In this document: positions 48,236-60,500 of the stretch, piece after piece | Layout: every line of letters starts with the position of its first letter | Position numbering within the stretch: the first letter of the stretch is position 1 | Assembly: GCA_022316685.1 (NCBI GenBank) | Contig: JAKJHU010000030.1 | Coordinates: forward strand, 8,210,860 to 8,274,859 | Direction of reading: 5' to 3' | Source of the DNA: Progne subis subis | Lineage: Eukaryota; Chordata; Aves; Passeriformes; Hirundinidae | DNA: 64,000 nt | Made by a program: the position numbers and the translations under genes | The notes under the pieces: generated by a model | What the model saw: the letters and a program-made list of their open reading frames with translations, nothing else | What the model was told of the DNA's origin: nothing | The model's database searches: none

Positions 48236-51200
48236 GCATATTTAAAAGTAAAAACATCCTACAGAGGTACCCTTTCTGGTAAATATATCAAGGAGTGATT
48301 ATGAGTACCCTTTATTAGAGAAGAAAGTTTGTTAAGGGTTTTCTTAATGAGTTAGTATCTAGTACTGTAGAAACGGAGAAAACTTCCTCATGGGCTTTGC
48401 TTCAGAGGTGCTGTTGTACTGGCTTAAGGCCAAAGACATTCTTCTCTTTGGCTTTGTGGGCAAATGCTTCCATGTCCACGTAATTCTCTGATCAATGTGT
48501 GCATATTCCCTTTTTTTTTTCTTCCTTCTCTGTGTCCTTTCCTGTTCACGTGTTCCCCATGAGGAGTTTAGCTGGGGCCCTGTGCTGTCTCTGCTGCTCG
48601 GTGTCCCTGGTAATGGGCACCACTTGGCTGTGGCGCTGTGGCTTCTCCGCCTGGAGCAAGGGGTACTGCCCTGTGAGGGTGACATGAGAGCTTGTTCAGC
48701 TGCCTTGCACACTGGGGGATAGTGTTTGTTACACCATCAGCATGAAGCATCTAGCACACTGTAAAGCTGTGTTCTGTTTGTCTTTAGGCACTTGTTCATT
48801 TACTCAGATAATTAGTCAAACACCCTAATTCAAGCATTTTGCACTTCTCATCATTCTGGATGTTGTTCAGATCTGTTCTGTGACAATTCAGTTGCACGCC
48901 TATCATTCCATTTACTATAGCTTCAGTAAGATTGCATAACATCAGCAACATACCCATGGTAAATTCTAACACCGGTATGCAATGTTGTTTTCATGGCTGT
49001 TACAACCATCCAAGATGATTAGACTTTCAGATTTTATACTGCCTAATCCATATGGATGAATAGCTTAAAGGCTCTATATTAAGCTGTCTTTATTATGATC
49101 CTGGACTTCATGTAATAAAACACAGTTGAGTTCCTTCTTAAATTAGCAACAAAAACTTCCTTCAAAGCTTGAAAATTTGTATAACTGAGCTGGTTTTTGC
49201 ATGAGACTGGGCCTTCAAGAAACGTGTAGGATCTGACTCTTATCCATGAAGTAGGTTGGAGTGTGACACAGTGGATGCCATGCCATGAGAATTAATTGTA
49301 AGTGGAATCATAAAATAGCTTAATTCACTGCTGTTGAAATACAAAACTGCAAATACTGCATAGTGTTATATTGAATTATCCAATTCTAGCTTTGGGAAGT
49401 AGTACATATCCTTTTATAATAATAATCCACGATCTGACCTCAGAATGGTACATGTGGCTAGATAATGTATGCTTTGTGTGGAAAACCTATCATAGTTGGT
49501 CCTGTGTATTTCTGTTGTAGGCTTTGATTGTGTGTGTGCGCCATCTAGAGTTTTAAGACCACATTAGTATTTTTTTCTGTTGTGCCTACATCTCGTATAA
49601 CTTGGTTGCATTTTGAAATTAAAAATGGTGGGAAGTTTTACTGAAGGTTAAAATTACTTAGTGCATAACATTTTACCTCCAAGGTACTAAAAAACAATAG
49701 TGCAGTATTTTTGTGTAGCAGGCATCTGCTAAAATGTGTTGTATATAAAGCTTTGTCCTGAGACAGCTTTTAATACAGTGATGTCAGATTTGCGTATTTA
49801 ATGTATCAGTTTATCTGTAAGGAAATTAGTTCCATTTCTTGGTTTTGGTTATTTGATGATAATTTTCATGTCATTTGGCTGCTTAGCAGCTTCTCATTTT
49901 CATTACTCTTTAACTTCTCTTTGAAATTACTATTTAGCACTCTGATTTGTGCTTGTATTTTGGCAAAATTTCCACACAGTAGAGCTTACAAGTTAACCTT
50001 GCAAATATTTCTGACAAATTTGTGTTTATCTCAAAGGTTAACTAAATAACTCCTGTGAAAATGCATGGGCAGTCTCCAACAGAACTATTGACTTGCAGCA
50101 GTAGAAATTGAGAGTATTTTCCATATTCAAATTTAATAAGAAAGTTTAAAAATCCTCTGCAGGGGAAGTAACTGCATGAAATGCCCTGCACTCTCAGCAG
50201 GAAAGGGCTTGCTGAGAAGAGAAGCTGTCATATAATATGATCTTTGTAAAAGTAATTTTCCAGTTCTAGTAAATGATTTTGTAATGTTACGGATGCTGTG
50301 TTGCATTAAAAGCTAGGTTTGCAGAGAATGGGTTACTTAATTAACAAATGAACTTCATTATGTTCTGTATTGTGCTCTGACAGTGACAAATGCTACACAA
50401 AAATATTATCAAGCATTCCGTCTCCTCTTTCCAAAATAAAAGGCCACGTTTTCATATTGTTTCAGTTGACAGCAAAAGCTTGGGACCTTTGCAATGTCAG
50501 GCTGCGTAGCAATGACTGTGTCTTTATTTTCTCAGCCATACTTTGGTCACAAGCTTGAGAGGGAGAGCTCAGTGTTACCTGATGAGGTAAAAGTCGTTGA
50601 AGAACCACCAAAACCTCCAGTTCTGCCTTTGTGATACAAATTATTGGTGACTTCTTCAAAACCTTTTGTCCAAATGTTATACAATTCATGTTAAGTAGCT
50701 GCAAAAAGCACATCTTGTTTAGAACATATCCCTAAATCTCTTCAGTTCACTGCCCAGAATATCTTGCAGTTGCTATTGGAAACTCTGTTATTAGTCAACG
50801 GAGGACTTCCTTTTGGCAATGCTGTATTTGTAATGGCATCCATGTTTGCTAGTCACTGCATTTACAGTGGAACTTAGGTTTTAAGCCAGCTTTAGAAGGG
50901 AGGGGGAAAAGGAAAGCAAATTAAACTTGACTTACTGGCATGAATTTGTTAGCTTCTTGTTACTTGCACTCTCATCTTCCAAGAACACCAACTGTAGCTG
51001 CAGTCAGGTTTGCAATAATAATTCTTGTAATTTAAGAGCTTCTATATATTCAGCTCTAAACTCAAAGCTGCGTTATAATCTAAACCATAGAGATTCCAGT
51101 GAAACAGTGCTATGTGATGTGCACATGCCCCCACATGCAGGAAAGGACTACACCCACCCTCCTTCAAGTTGGTGTCAGAGTAGAGGAGCATTAGTATAGT

Positions 51201-51427
51201 CTTGAACTATGTCTTTGTCTAGAAAATTGATGTGGCTTAATATTTCTCAAAATATTGCTTAGTACTTGCTCAGTGTATGAATAGCATGTTAGGCCTATTG
51301 CTTATCTCTACAGCAAGTAGTCTACTGTAGTGCTGTCTACAGTAGTACAACAGACTGCTTGAGTCTACCCAGAGACTAGTTACCAGGAACAAATGGGTCC
51401 TTAATCTGCCTCATAAAAATAAACTGG
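48236..51427. other. Downstream flank of EMC2, no gene recognised
   Basis: AT-rich, with a GC-richer patch at 48530-48700 giving spurious open frames on both strands. An extra poly(A) signal stands at 49114. Confidence 0.65.
51322..51345. repeat. Perfect 9-bp inverted repeat, 6-nt loop
   Basis: CTACTGTAG, loop TGCTGT, CTACAGTAG. A short hairpin. It has no T run after it and no gene is adjacent. Confidence 0.85.
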
Positions 51428-51555
51428 AAAAAAACCCCAAACAACAAAACCCAACCCCTCCCTGCAAAAACACACATAAACCCCCCAGCAATAACAAAAA
51501 AACCCACGAGAACAACAAAAACTCAACCAACCATAAAAAAAAAAAAAAAAAAAAA
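51428..51555. repeat. A/C-rich low-complexity tract ending in poly(A)
   Basis: About 130 nt of AAAACCCC, CAACAAAACCC, CACACATAAACC and similar words, ending in about 20 A. Downstream of EMC2, in intergenic DNA. Confidence 0.92.
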
Positions 51556-54500
51556 TCATCTGGGAAAGTTATTTTTCAGCTGCTCGATGGGAAATGAAAA
51601 ACCTTTATCAGTGCACTTCATAGGTGAATTTACTTTGCCCTGTGATGAGGAAGTCCCCTGTACAAAGCAGTGCAATCCTTTCAATGCTTATCAGGAAGGG
51701 AAAAAGGCTGGAGAAGCACATAGGCTTGTTCAATCCAATGCCATAGTAGGGTTTCCACTGTCATGTTTCAAAGAACATGCCACTCATCTGCACTTGGGAT
51801 CCCAGAGCAGAGCAGTCGTGGTGGAAAGGACTAAATAATCCTGGTCTGGCATAACCTAAAGCCTGCAGAGTTGGTGCTCAGGGCCATGTGCTCGGAGACC
51901 CAGCACAGCACCTGTGCTCTGCCCAGCTGCCGCTGTGGCTGCACTTTGCCATGAGTGTCCCCACAGGATCTTGCTCCTACTAAGGACTGTTCTGTCCTCT
52001 GCTCTACTTTACTCCCCTTGGCATTTCCACTGCTGGAGAATCTTGCACATCTGTTTTTGCTTTGGGACTGGTGTAGATGTGAGGGTAGAGATGATCAGTT
52101 TGCCTGGGTGATCCTGGCTCTGAAGGTTTTGCACATTATTGGCTTCAGTGCACTGAGTGACCAGTGCACACCTAAAGGTCGGTGTGTAAGCCTTTGCCTT
52201 GGACTGAGTCTGCTCAGATCCTTTGTGGGTGCTTGACAAAGAGTGTCTGAGGTTGGATGTGATCCATGCTGAATGATCTGGAGGTGGAAAGATCTGTTAC
52301 GGTGACGTCGTGACTGCAGTTTGGGTCTCAGATTCCTTGGGCCTGTTTTGTGCCTGTGTGTGAAACAGCATGGGGTGGATCAGTTCAGGAAAACAGTTCC
52401 AGATGGGAGGCTCTTTATCCCATGGGGGGAGGACAAGTCACCTTTTCAGCTTGAGTGAGTCAGCAAACATCCACTATCTCTCTGACCTGTAGAAGGTGAC
52501 AAAATCTGCTGCACTTTTGCATTGGCAAAAACAATGATAGGTGTTAGATTGTGTTTAAAAAAAAAAAATTGTCGCGCAAAACTGTTTCTCTCATCATTCC
52601 TATGTATTTTAACCGCTTTCAATGTGTACTCGATGTTATGGTTCCTCATGACATTTGCGTGGCATGTAGGCATCTGCCTCAAGGCAGTGGAGAAAAACAT
52701 ATTTACAGTGGCTGCTCACATGGGAAGTTTCTGGTGAGCTTCTATCATTTTTGGCCACAACCTGTTCATACATCTATGTCTCATAGATGGGGCTTACTTA
52801 AATAACGTTCCTATTAAAATCCAGGCTAATTTTCCCCAGAGAAGGAAGAATCTTTTCCCAAATTTATTCATTTTTTTCTGTAGCAAGCTTTTAGGTTTTG
52901 GACATGATGTTTGGAAGTGAAACTTAAAACCAGGCAGATGTAATCCTCCCAGGAAGAGACTGCAAACATCAACAGTGAAGCAATTTCAAAAAAGTGAGCA
53001 GCAAGTAAAATTAACCATTGCCTCTGTTTATTTAGGTAATTGAACTTGACACCGTGGTGTGTCTGACAAGTTGGTTTGTGTTTTTTATTCCATTAAGTAC
53101 AGATACAGCACTCAAAGCTGTCACTGCCCATCTGAGAATGTTTGTTTCAGTTTAGACGTTGAAAACCGTGTAAATGTGGATAGATCACAAAGTGGGCAGC
53201 AGTATAAGAAAACTACCCAGTAGAACTGTATCTCTTTCCCTGGACAGCTATTGCAGTTTATTCTGTTTAAGTTAGAATCAAGAATTAAAACCATAAAAAA
53301 TTATTAATAGATTTACTAATGTCTGTTCAATTCTGAAATCAGTGTTGTTATTCCTTTTTTTTTACTTAAATTATTATTCTATGGGCTGCTAATGCAGGCT
53401 TTATTGTAAGCTGGAAATGTTTAAAAGATTCAAAGACAGGATGAAAACTCAGAAATCTCTAAATACAGTGGTATTTATGCAATTGAGATAAATTGTATAT
53501 AAAATGAACACAGAATTTCTGTTTTTAACATATCAATACTATTTAGTGCCTTGTAACAATATTGTAATTGCAGTCATGCCAAGATTTTTGATCAAAACTT
53601 CCCAGAAATGTGATGTCTGTATGGAACCAAAAGCTCTAATAAGCTTTTAAGTAAAATTTGATTTAGTTAAATGTAGGCACCACCCAGACTTAGAAAGGAG
53701 CCTTTGCTAATACAGATAATTTGTTCCTCTTGGGAAGCTCCCATATTCAGGTAATTCAGGTAATTCCATAAGAAAGAAACAGCGACAACTATTAGAGTAG
53801 TTTCAAAGAACATACAAACCATCTTCTCAGTAGAGATGCAGATGTGATCATTTGAGAGCATCTTTGAGTGCAAATCAATACATGATTCCATCATTGGAAT
53901 TGGATGGAGAAATCTAGCAAGAGACTTATATCTGATTTTCTTTAGACCCTTTCTTTTAATGTGAAGTTTGCTGGAGAAAAAGGAGGTTTGGTGTTTCAGC
54001 TAAATACATAACTGAATTTTGGGGGTATGAGCCTGACAGGCTGGTGGGTGGCTGGGGTCAGTGCAAGGAGCAGTGTCTTATGCTGGTTCTGGGTTGATAA
54101 CACCTGGGCCTTCCATGCCAAGGCAGTAGGGCCTGGTATCCCACTCTAACGTGTGTGTTGAGGATGAGAACAGACTTTTCTGTGTCTTTTCAGTGCCCAA
54201 CCGTCGTATTCAATCTTCTAAATGCCTGTATAACATGAACAGTGCTTTTAAAAAAAGTTCCAGTGATTTCCCAGTTCAGCGGCGATCCAATTTATTCCTT
54301 CCAGCTCTAGGCAGCACACATACAAATATTTTGTTCAAAATGAGATCCTGGCTCCCTATTCCTGGATTCATATTTAGACAACAAAATTAGGGACGGAATT
54401 CTCCAAGTTGTCAACTCCCGGCTGGCCTTGCTGGCGCTTTCTTGCTTCCAATTTTTTTTTATTATTATTATTATTTTTTTTTTTTTTTAAATCAGACCAC

Positions 54501-57500
54501 ATATTTAAGTGCTTAAGTGCTTAGACATGGATTTTATTCTTAAATTTAGGCACTTTTTTTTTTTTTTTAAATTTTATTTTATCTTGTGTCCTTCATTTGC
54601 CAGACTCCTAAGTGGAAGCAGAACAGATAGTTGTCTGAATCACCCTGGCTCTGTGTTTGTAAGCAGTTAAGAGTAACTTTTCATAGATGGCTATCTGCAC
54701 CTAAAGTAGAGAAAGAAAGCAGTGAAAGTGATTACTGACTAATGGAGTAAGATCAACATTTTAAATTAAATTAATGTAAAAAAGGCTACAGATATGGGAA
54801 ATTGTAGGAGTTAGTGAGGTTAGAGGTCTGCTTGAAATATGGAAGGCACGAAGTCTGTGCACTGCTGTGTTCTGGATAAGCCCTATAGTCCTTTGTCTTC
54901 ATGTCTCCATACCCATCCCCACAGCCTCTTGCCTGTTGCCTCCTACCAGTTACTTCTTTTGTGTGGCTCTTTGGGGCAGGTTCTTGTCCATGTGCTGTGA
55001 CCAGCTGTGACACATACGAGGGTAGAGGGATGACGTCTGGGTGGTGGTTTGTTGTTTTGTCTTTTTGTTTTTGTTGTTTCCTTTTCAGCGATGGGTGAGA
55101 CCTGAGAGTGTGTCCTTTGGCAGTGAACAATAAATACCAGAAGAATGCCATATACTGGCAGTGTTCACTTACCTCTGGTCATTTCAGGTATATGAGCCAG
55201 AGAAATCAAAGATGTCAGAAGGATGTCTGTCTGCTGTTGTAACCCCAGTGATCAGAAGAAAGCTGTGGGACCAGCCTTTCAGTGCTACCATGGGAGTAGT
55301 GGGTGGTGAGCACAAACACCCTGAATGAAGAAGACTAAATAGATGGGAAGTTATACTACTGAGGACTGGCTAGCATGCAAAGATTTCATTTTTACAATAA
55401 AATTGAGGTTTGACTGCTGCTTTTGTTCCATAACAAAGAAGAAAAAGCTAACGGAAACCTTTTCACCGCTGAAAAAGCCATACCCACAAGGTTTACTCCA
55501 CACTGGATTACCAGTAACCTAATGACTGAGTCATTTCCTTGTGTGGTAGGAGGTGAGGGTTTATGTCGTCTACCTGATTACAAGAGACTTTGAAATTGTG
55601 TTTCTTGTATTCCCAGCAAGTGATCTATCCATCATGTGTGGAGTCAAATCTCTGGCCCAGAGATGGTTGGAAAAAAAGAACTCAGTATGAGACAGCTTCT
55701 CTTGGCAGCTTGAAAAGACAGACTTTGCCTTCCTTTCACGGTGAACTTCATGTATCAGCAAACTACTGAAGTGTTAACCGAGCTTAAATAAAGTAAATTA
55801 TCTTTCAGACATACAGATGCGTCTTCAAATCTTTAACTTAGCACATTGCTTGGCTCAGACCTCAAGTGACATAACTGGTGCTGGCAAGGAAGATGCATGC
55901 CGTTGCAAAGACAGATCTTAAAACATGACTTAATTTCTCTTACCTGCTAAAGTATAGTGAGTTTTCATTTTTTATATTATTTTAGCAGGGTTAAGTAGAA
56001 AAAATTCCTTATTATGCTGATCTTTCCATAAAAGACACCTGTAAATGCTATTCTTTGTTACATTAGTAATCTCTTATCTCAAGTCATTCAGTGTGTGGGG
56101 TTATTCCTTTTTTCCCCTCCCTAGGTGATTTAAAATACCTCTGATGAAGTCTGTATGCAGAAAATAGGTAACTTCACTGGAAATAATCTTTGATTAATTA
56201 TTTTTCCCTTGTGCAGTGGGAGTTACTCAATCTTTTTTAATGACAAAAATATTGTGGGTAATGGTATAGTTCTGTAACCAGCATGAAGCAACCTCCCACT
56301 TCCTGGGCTTTGTTACTGACTTGGCTCTGCAAGTGGTTCAATTCAGTAAATTAGGGCTTTTTTCCTTCAGATTTCTCTAATGTAAAACACAATCAATGAA
56401 ATCTTTTGCTCTCCCAAAAAAACCCACTGCTCATAGGTGTTGCTACAGAGTTAATACACTGCTTATCAGTTTTATCCTGTTTAACTTCATAAATGTTGTA
56501 TTACTAGTTGGCTGATCAACAAGCTACATCTGTCTGGGGAAGTAATTTCTCACAGGTAACAAGAAATTGGGTCATTTCAGTCAGTGCTTTGGGTGACAGG
56601 AGAGTGTAGGGTAAATTTGGCAGAATTCATGTACATTTTATATCGGCTCCAGATGTTTTAAGCATTCTATGCATTCATTTTTAAAAACAGTCTTTTAGTA
56701 GTTGAGGTGGTTATTAGTTTTTCTGCTCAAATTGAACTTCAATATGAGTAGTTGAGGGATATAAATTAGCATGTCTTTCTAACCTAAAACTTTTATAATT
56801 TATACATGGTTTATTTTCTGTAGTTGTCAAGAGCTTTTGATCCTGTAGTCTTCATTGACTATATAAAAGATAATCTGCCATTTAGATCAATAAGAGAAAT
56901 ATATTTGAAATATGTTGTATGCAGAGTTTTTATATGATCAAGTGCAAAACAGTAGATCACACAATAAAGGGGTGTGGAATAAAGTATGAAAAGGTCTTGA
57001 AGAAAAAAATGAGAAGTGGTTCTGAATGTTAGTGGTGTCACAGCTAATCCTGAAATTAATTATTCTGTATACTGAGAGTTTGATAAGCTCTGATTTAACT
57101 CAGTGGGAGTTTTTATTTTGATCTGAATATGAACTTGATGTTGTGTTGTGAGTTTTAGGTCAAATATTTTATTCCATTAAAATACTAATTCATATTTTGT
57201 AAATAACTTTTAGACCATTTTCATTTATAATCATAGGTTTCTCTATATTGAAGGTGCTGCAGTGCCAAATACCTTGTGGGACACATGAATCAATGAATGG
57301 GACACATGACAAGTCAAGTGTGTAAAGTACATGATAAACTAAGGAACTGATCAAAAATTTTCTTCTTTTTAAGATATTTTTCCATCACAATTCTGAAATG
57401 TGATTTTTTTTTTTTTTTTAATTGTCATTAGGCAGCTCTGGTATAATTTATGTTAAGAGGTTTTGGCCTGTTTATGTCTGCTGAAATTTGCCAAATTTTG

Positions 57501-60500
57501 TAATGTGATATTCCATCTTTAGCAAGCCTATAGAGCAATAAATAATGACACATGACTGTATGTGAGTATTGTTAGTTAATTTTTTTGGTGGTGTTCATGA
57601 ACTGCAACAATCTTCCAACCCAAATTCTGCAACATTAGGCAGTAAGTTGTACTCTGAACTAAACCAGATGCTGATCAGCTCTGTTCCTATTATCGACTTG
57701 GGGCAGAGATGGTAACCAGACCTTATTTGCAATGTTAACATTTGGAACAGATTAACAGCAGTTAGGCTGAAATGAGAAACCTCCACTTCACTGAAAAGGT
57801 TCAAAACATGTAATGCTGTAAAAATCAGGACGTCTGTAGTATGTTAGATAGGAATAAATAAGTTAACTGTAAGCCGCACTTTCTCCTTTGCAGGATGTGT
57901 TGTTTCCAGTTTATGAGTGACTCTTTGAAAGGACATGTTTATGAGGTATAGTCAGGCTTAAGTCCTGATAAACCATATACCTGATGAGGTAAAGTATATC
58001 CAAATTTGCTGTGCCTGTTCATTGTGAAAGAGCCCTCCCCAGAGCCAGCCTGTACAGAAGATTTTTGTCTGGGGGACAAATCCCACATGCATTTGTGAAG
58101 TGCAGGATACTTTTGACTGCCAGCCTTCTGCTACATTCAAACCCAACGGGGAATGTCCCCCAGAGATCCTGTCGCAGTTCATGGAACACGTGGTGGCCCG
58201 GACATGGCGCGCTGGGCTAGGGATGTTTCTCTGTGCCTGCTTGTGGCGACTCAGAGGATTCCCTGGGAACTAGAGGGGTTCAACAGGAGTGTAGCACAGG
58301 CCTAATGCTTTTTATGCTGAAATTGGGCTAAGCTTCACCACCTCTGTGAATATTGTATAGATATTGCTGCAACCACAAGCTTCTACAATGCATTATTTCT
58401 GGTGTTGTATTACCTTCCTCCTCCTTTCCTGTGCTTTTTTATTTGGAATATTGCTTTAACAGGAATTGAATAGCAAGCTTCAATTCTAAGGAGAGTATTT
58501 CTGCAAAAGTCAGTCAGAGATGTTGCTGGGTTCTCATTGTGTCACCTGCTGCATGGTTTTTCCATGTGCCTGGTTTGAACACACAGTATTCAGGTTTGCA
58601 GAGAGTAAAAGCTTTTTTAACACTCACATGCAGGGCTTCTGTTTAAATGTAGTTATTCAGCATTGTCAGTACAGATGTTGAGGGGACATCAGCTATGTCC
58701 CCTCATATAGCGGATATGAAGGGAAGGAACATAGCTACCCTGGTAATCTGGTCAGATTGTTCATATAGCAACCACGTCAGCCAAGGAAATCTCCAACCAT
58801 GGCTGCACACACAGAGAGCTGCACTGGGAAAACAATCAGCAGTGAAGTGCTTCGTTCACGAGTGGAGGGGCCTGTGCTGATGGTGCTGAGCACTTGCCGG
58901 GAAGCTGAAGGGGAAATCAAACCTGATCTGCCCTAATTTCATTGACTAAACTATTGCATGGATTTCAGTTCAGTTCACGTTGACTTGGGACGGGTTTTGG
59001 TTAAGCGCGCGGTGTGGCTGGAGATGTGTGCTGGAGCGGTAGCTGTGCTCGGCTGTGACTTGTGTAACTTTCTACAGGTAAAGTTACAATCCCTCTTGAA
59101 GGAAGTAGCAAGAGCTGTCCCCGTCTTTTGGGAAGGACCAAATTTGTAATGACAGGGACTCTGCCCTGTACTGCTCTTGACAGGTGACCAGCAAGGAGGG
59201 ACGTGTTTGGCCTTCTCCCTTGTGGGATGGGGAGGGGAGCCAAGGTGTGGTCCGGTGGAGCAACAGCAGCACTGGGACAAGTGCTGCAAGGAAGGACCTG
59301 GAAAAACACCAAGACACAGAACCATTCACTCCATGCAAGCTGGTTAGAGATATGATCTAAAACATGTCTTACCATAGGCAGCAAATGAAGAGATGCTGGA
59401 AGCATGGGACAAGCCCCTGCCTGACGCTGTTTCTGTGTGTGGTGGGTACATGCTGGTGTACACTTAGACTCACACTACCCAGGGTTTTGCTCCTGGCGTT
59501 CAGTCATTAAAAAAAAAAATTGCCCTCCTAGTTTGTGTCCACCCAGCACGGATGTGAGGCAAGTTCAGGTGAATGAGTGGGTTCAGACAGCCTCAGACCT
59601 ATGCTGCAGAGGTCTGCTGGTTTTCCCTCTGGTATTCCACAGCTGCATCACATAGTTCCTGAGTGAGTCCATCTATAGGTCACTCAGGGATGTGGGTGTA
59701 CGTAAACTTCCAAAATTTATTATAAAAAGTATGTTTGCCTTTTTCTTGACCTTCTAGGTATTTGGGCCTTATGAAAATTGATCAAGCAGTTATTGAATTA
59801 CAGGTCAGTGTGAAGCCATCCCTGGCCATGGTGTTACTTAGAAGCTTGTCTGAATTTCAGCTTGTAGCTGGACCTCTTCTGTGCTCCCTGCATTTAAAAT
59901 CAGAAAGAATATTTTCAGATGTAGAAGAAAAGCTGAGAGTACTTTGCAAGTAATAGTATTTTCCATATAAAGGTGAAAAAGTAGTGAAATATGAAGATGT
60001 TTGTATTTTAAAGCATGACTTCTTTTAGATGGTGTAAGTCTGGGGAGGACAAAGAAGGAATTAATTTTCCCCCTCAGGTTAACAGCTGTTGCCAAGGAAG
60101 CTTGGAGGGAAGTATTTTATAGCACTGGCGCTGCAGAAATAGGCAGGTGGGTAACTCTGAAGCATGGTGGATGTTGCTGTCCCTGCTTAAAGACTCTGAT
60201 CTAAGGCTGAATTTGGAGTATCAAGAATAAGCACACAGGTGGTGTGTGCATGGTGGTGAAGCAGGAGTAAAATGCCAGCAAATAACTGCAGCTCAGCTTG
60301 TCATTACACACTGCTATGTGGCTGTGGTGTTAACATCTCCCACACTGAAATGGCTGCAAAACAGTTTATGAAGTGGAAGTGTGGCTTCAAGCAAGGCAGA
60401 GTTTTGAGAGGAAAATTTGAAGTGACACTGTTGGACAGAAAGTTTTGTGTGCCTTTTCTTTCATATTTTCAGTCTTTCACTTCTCTGCATTTCTTCATCC

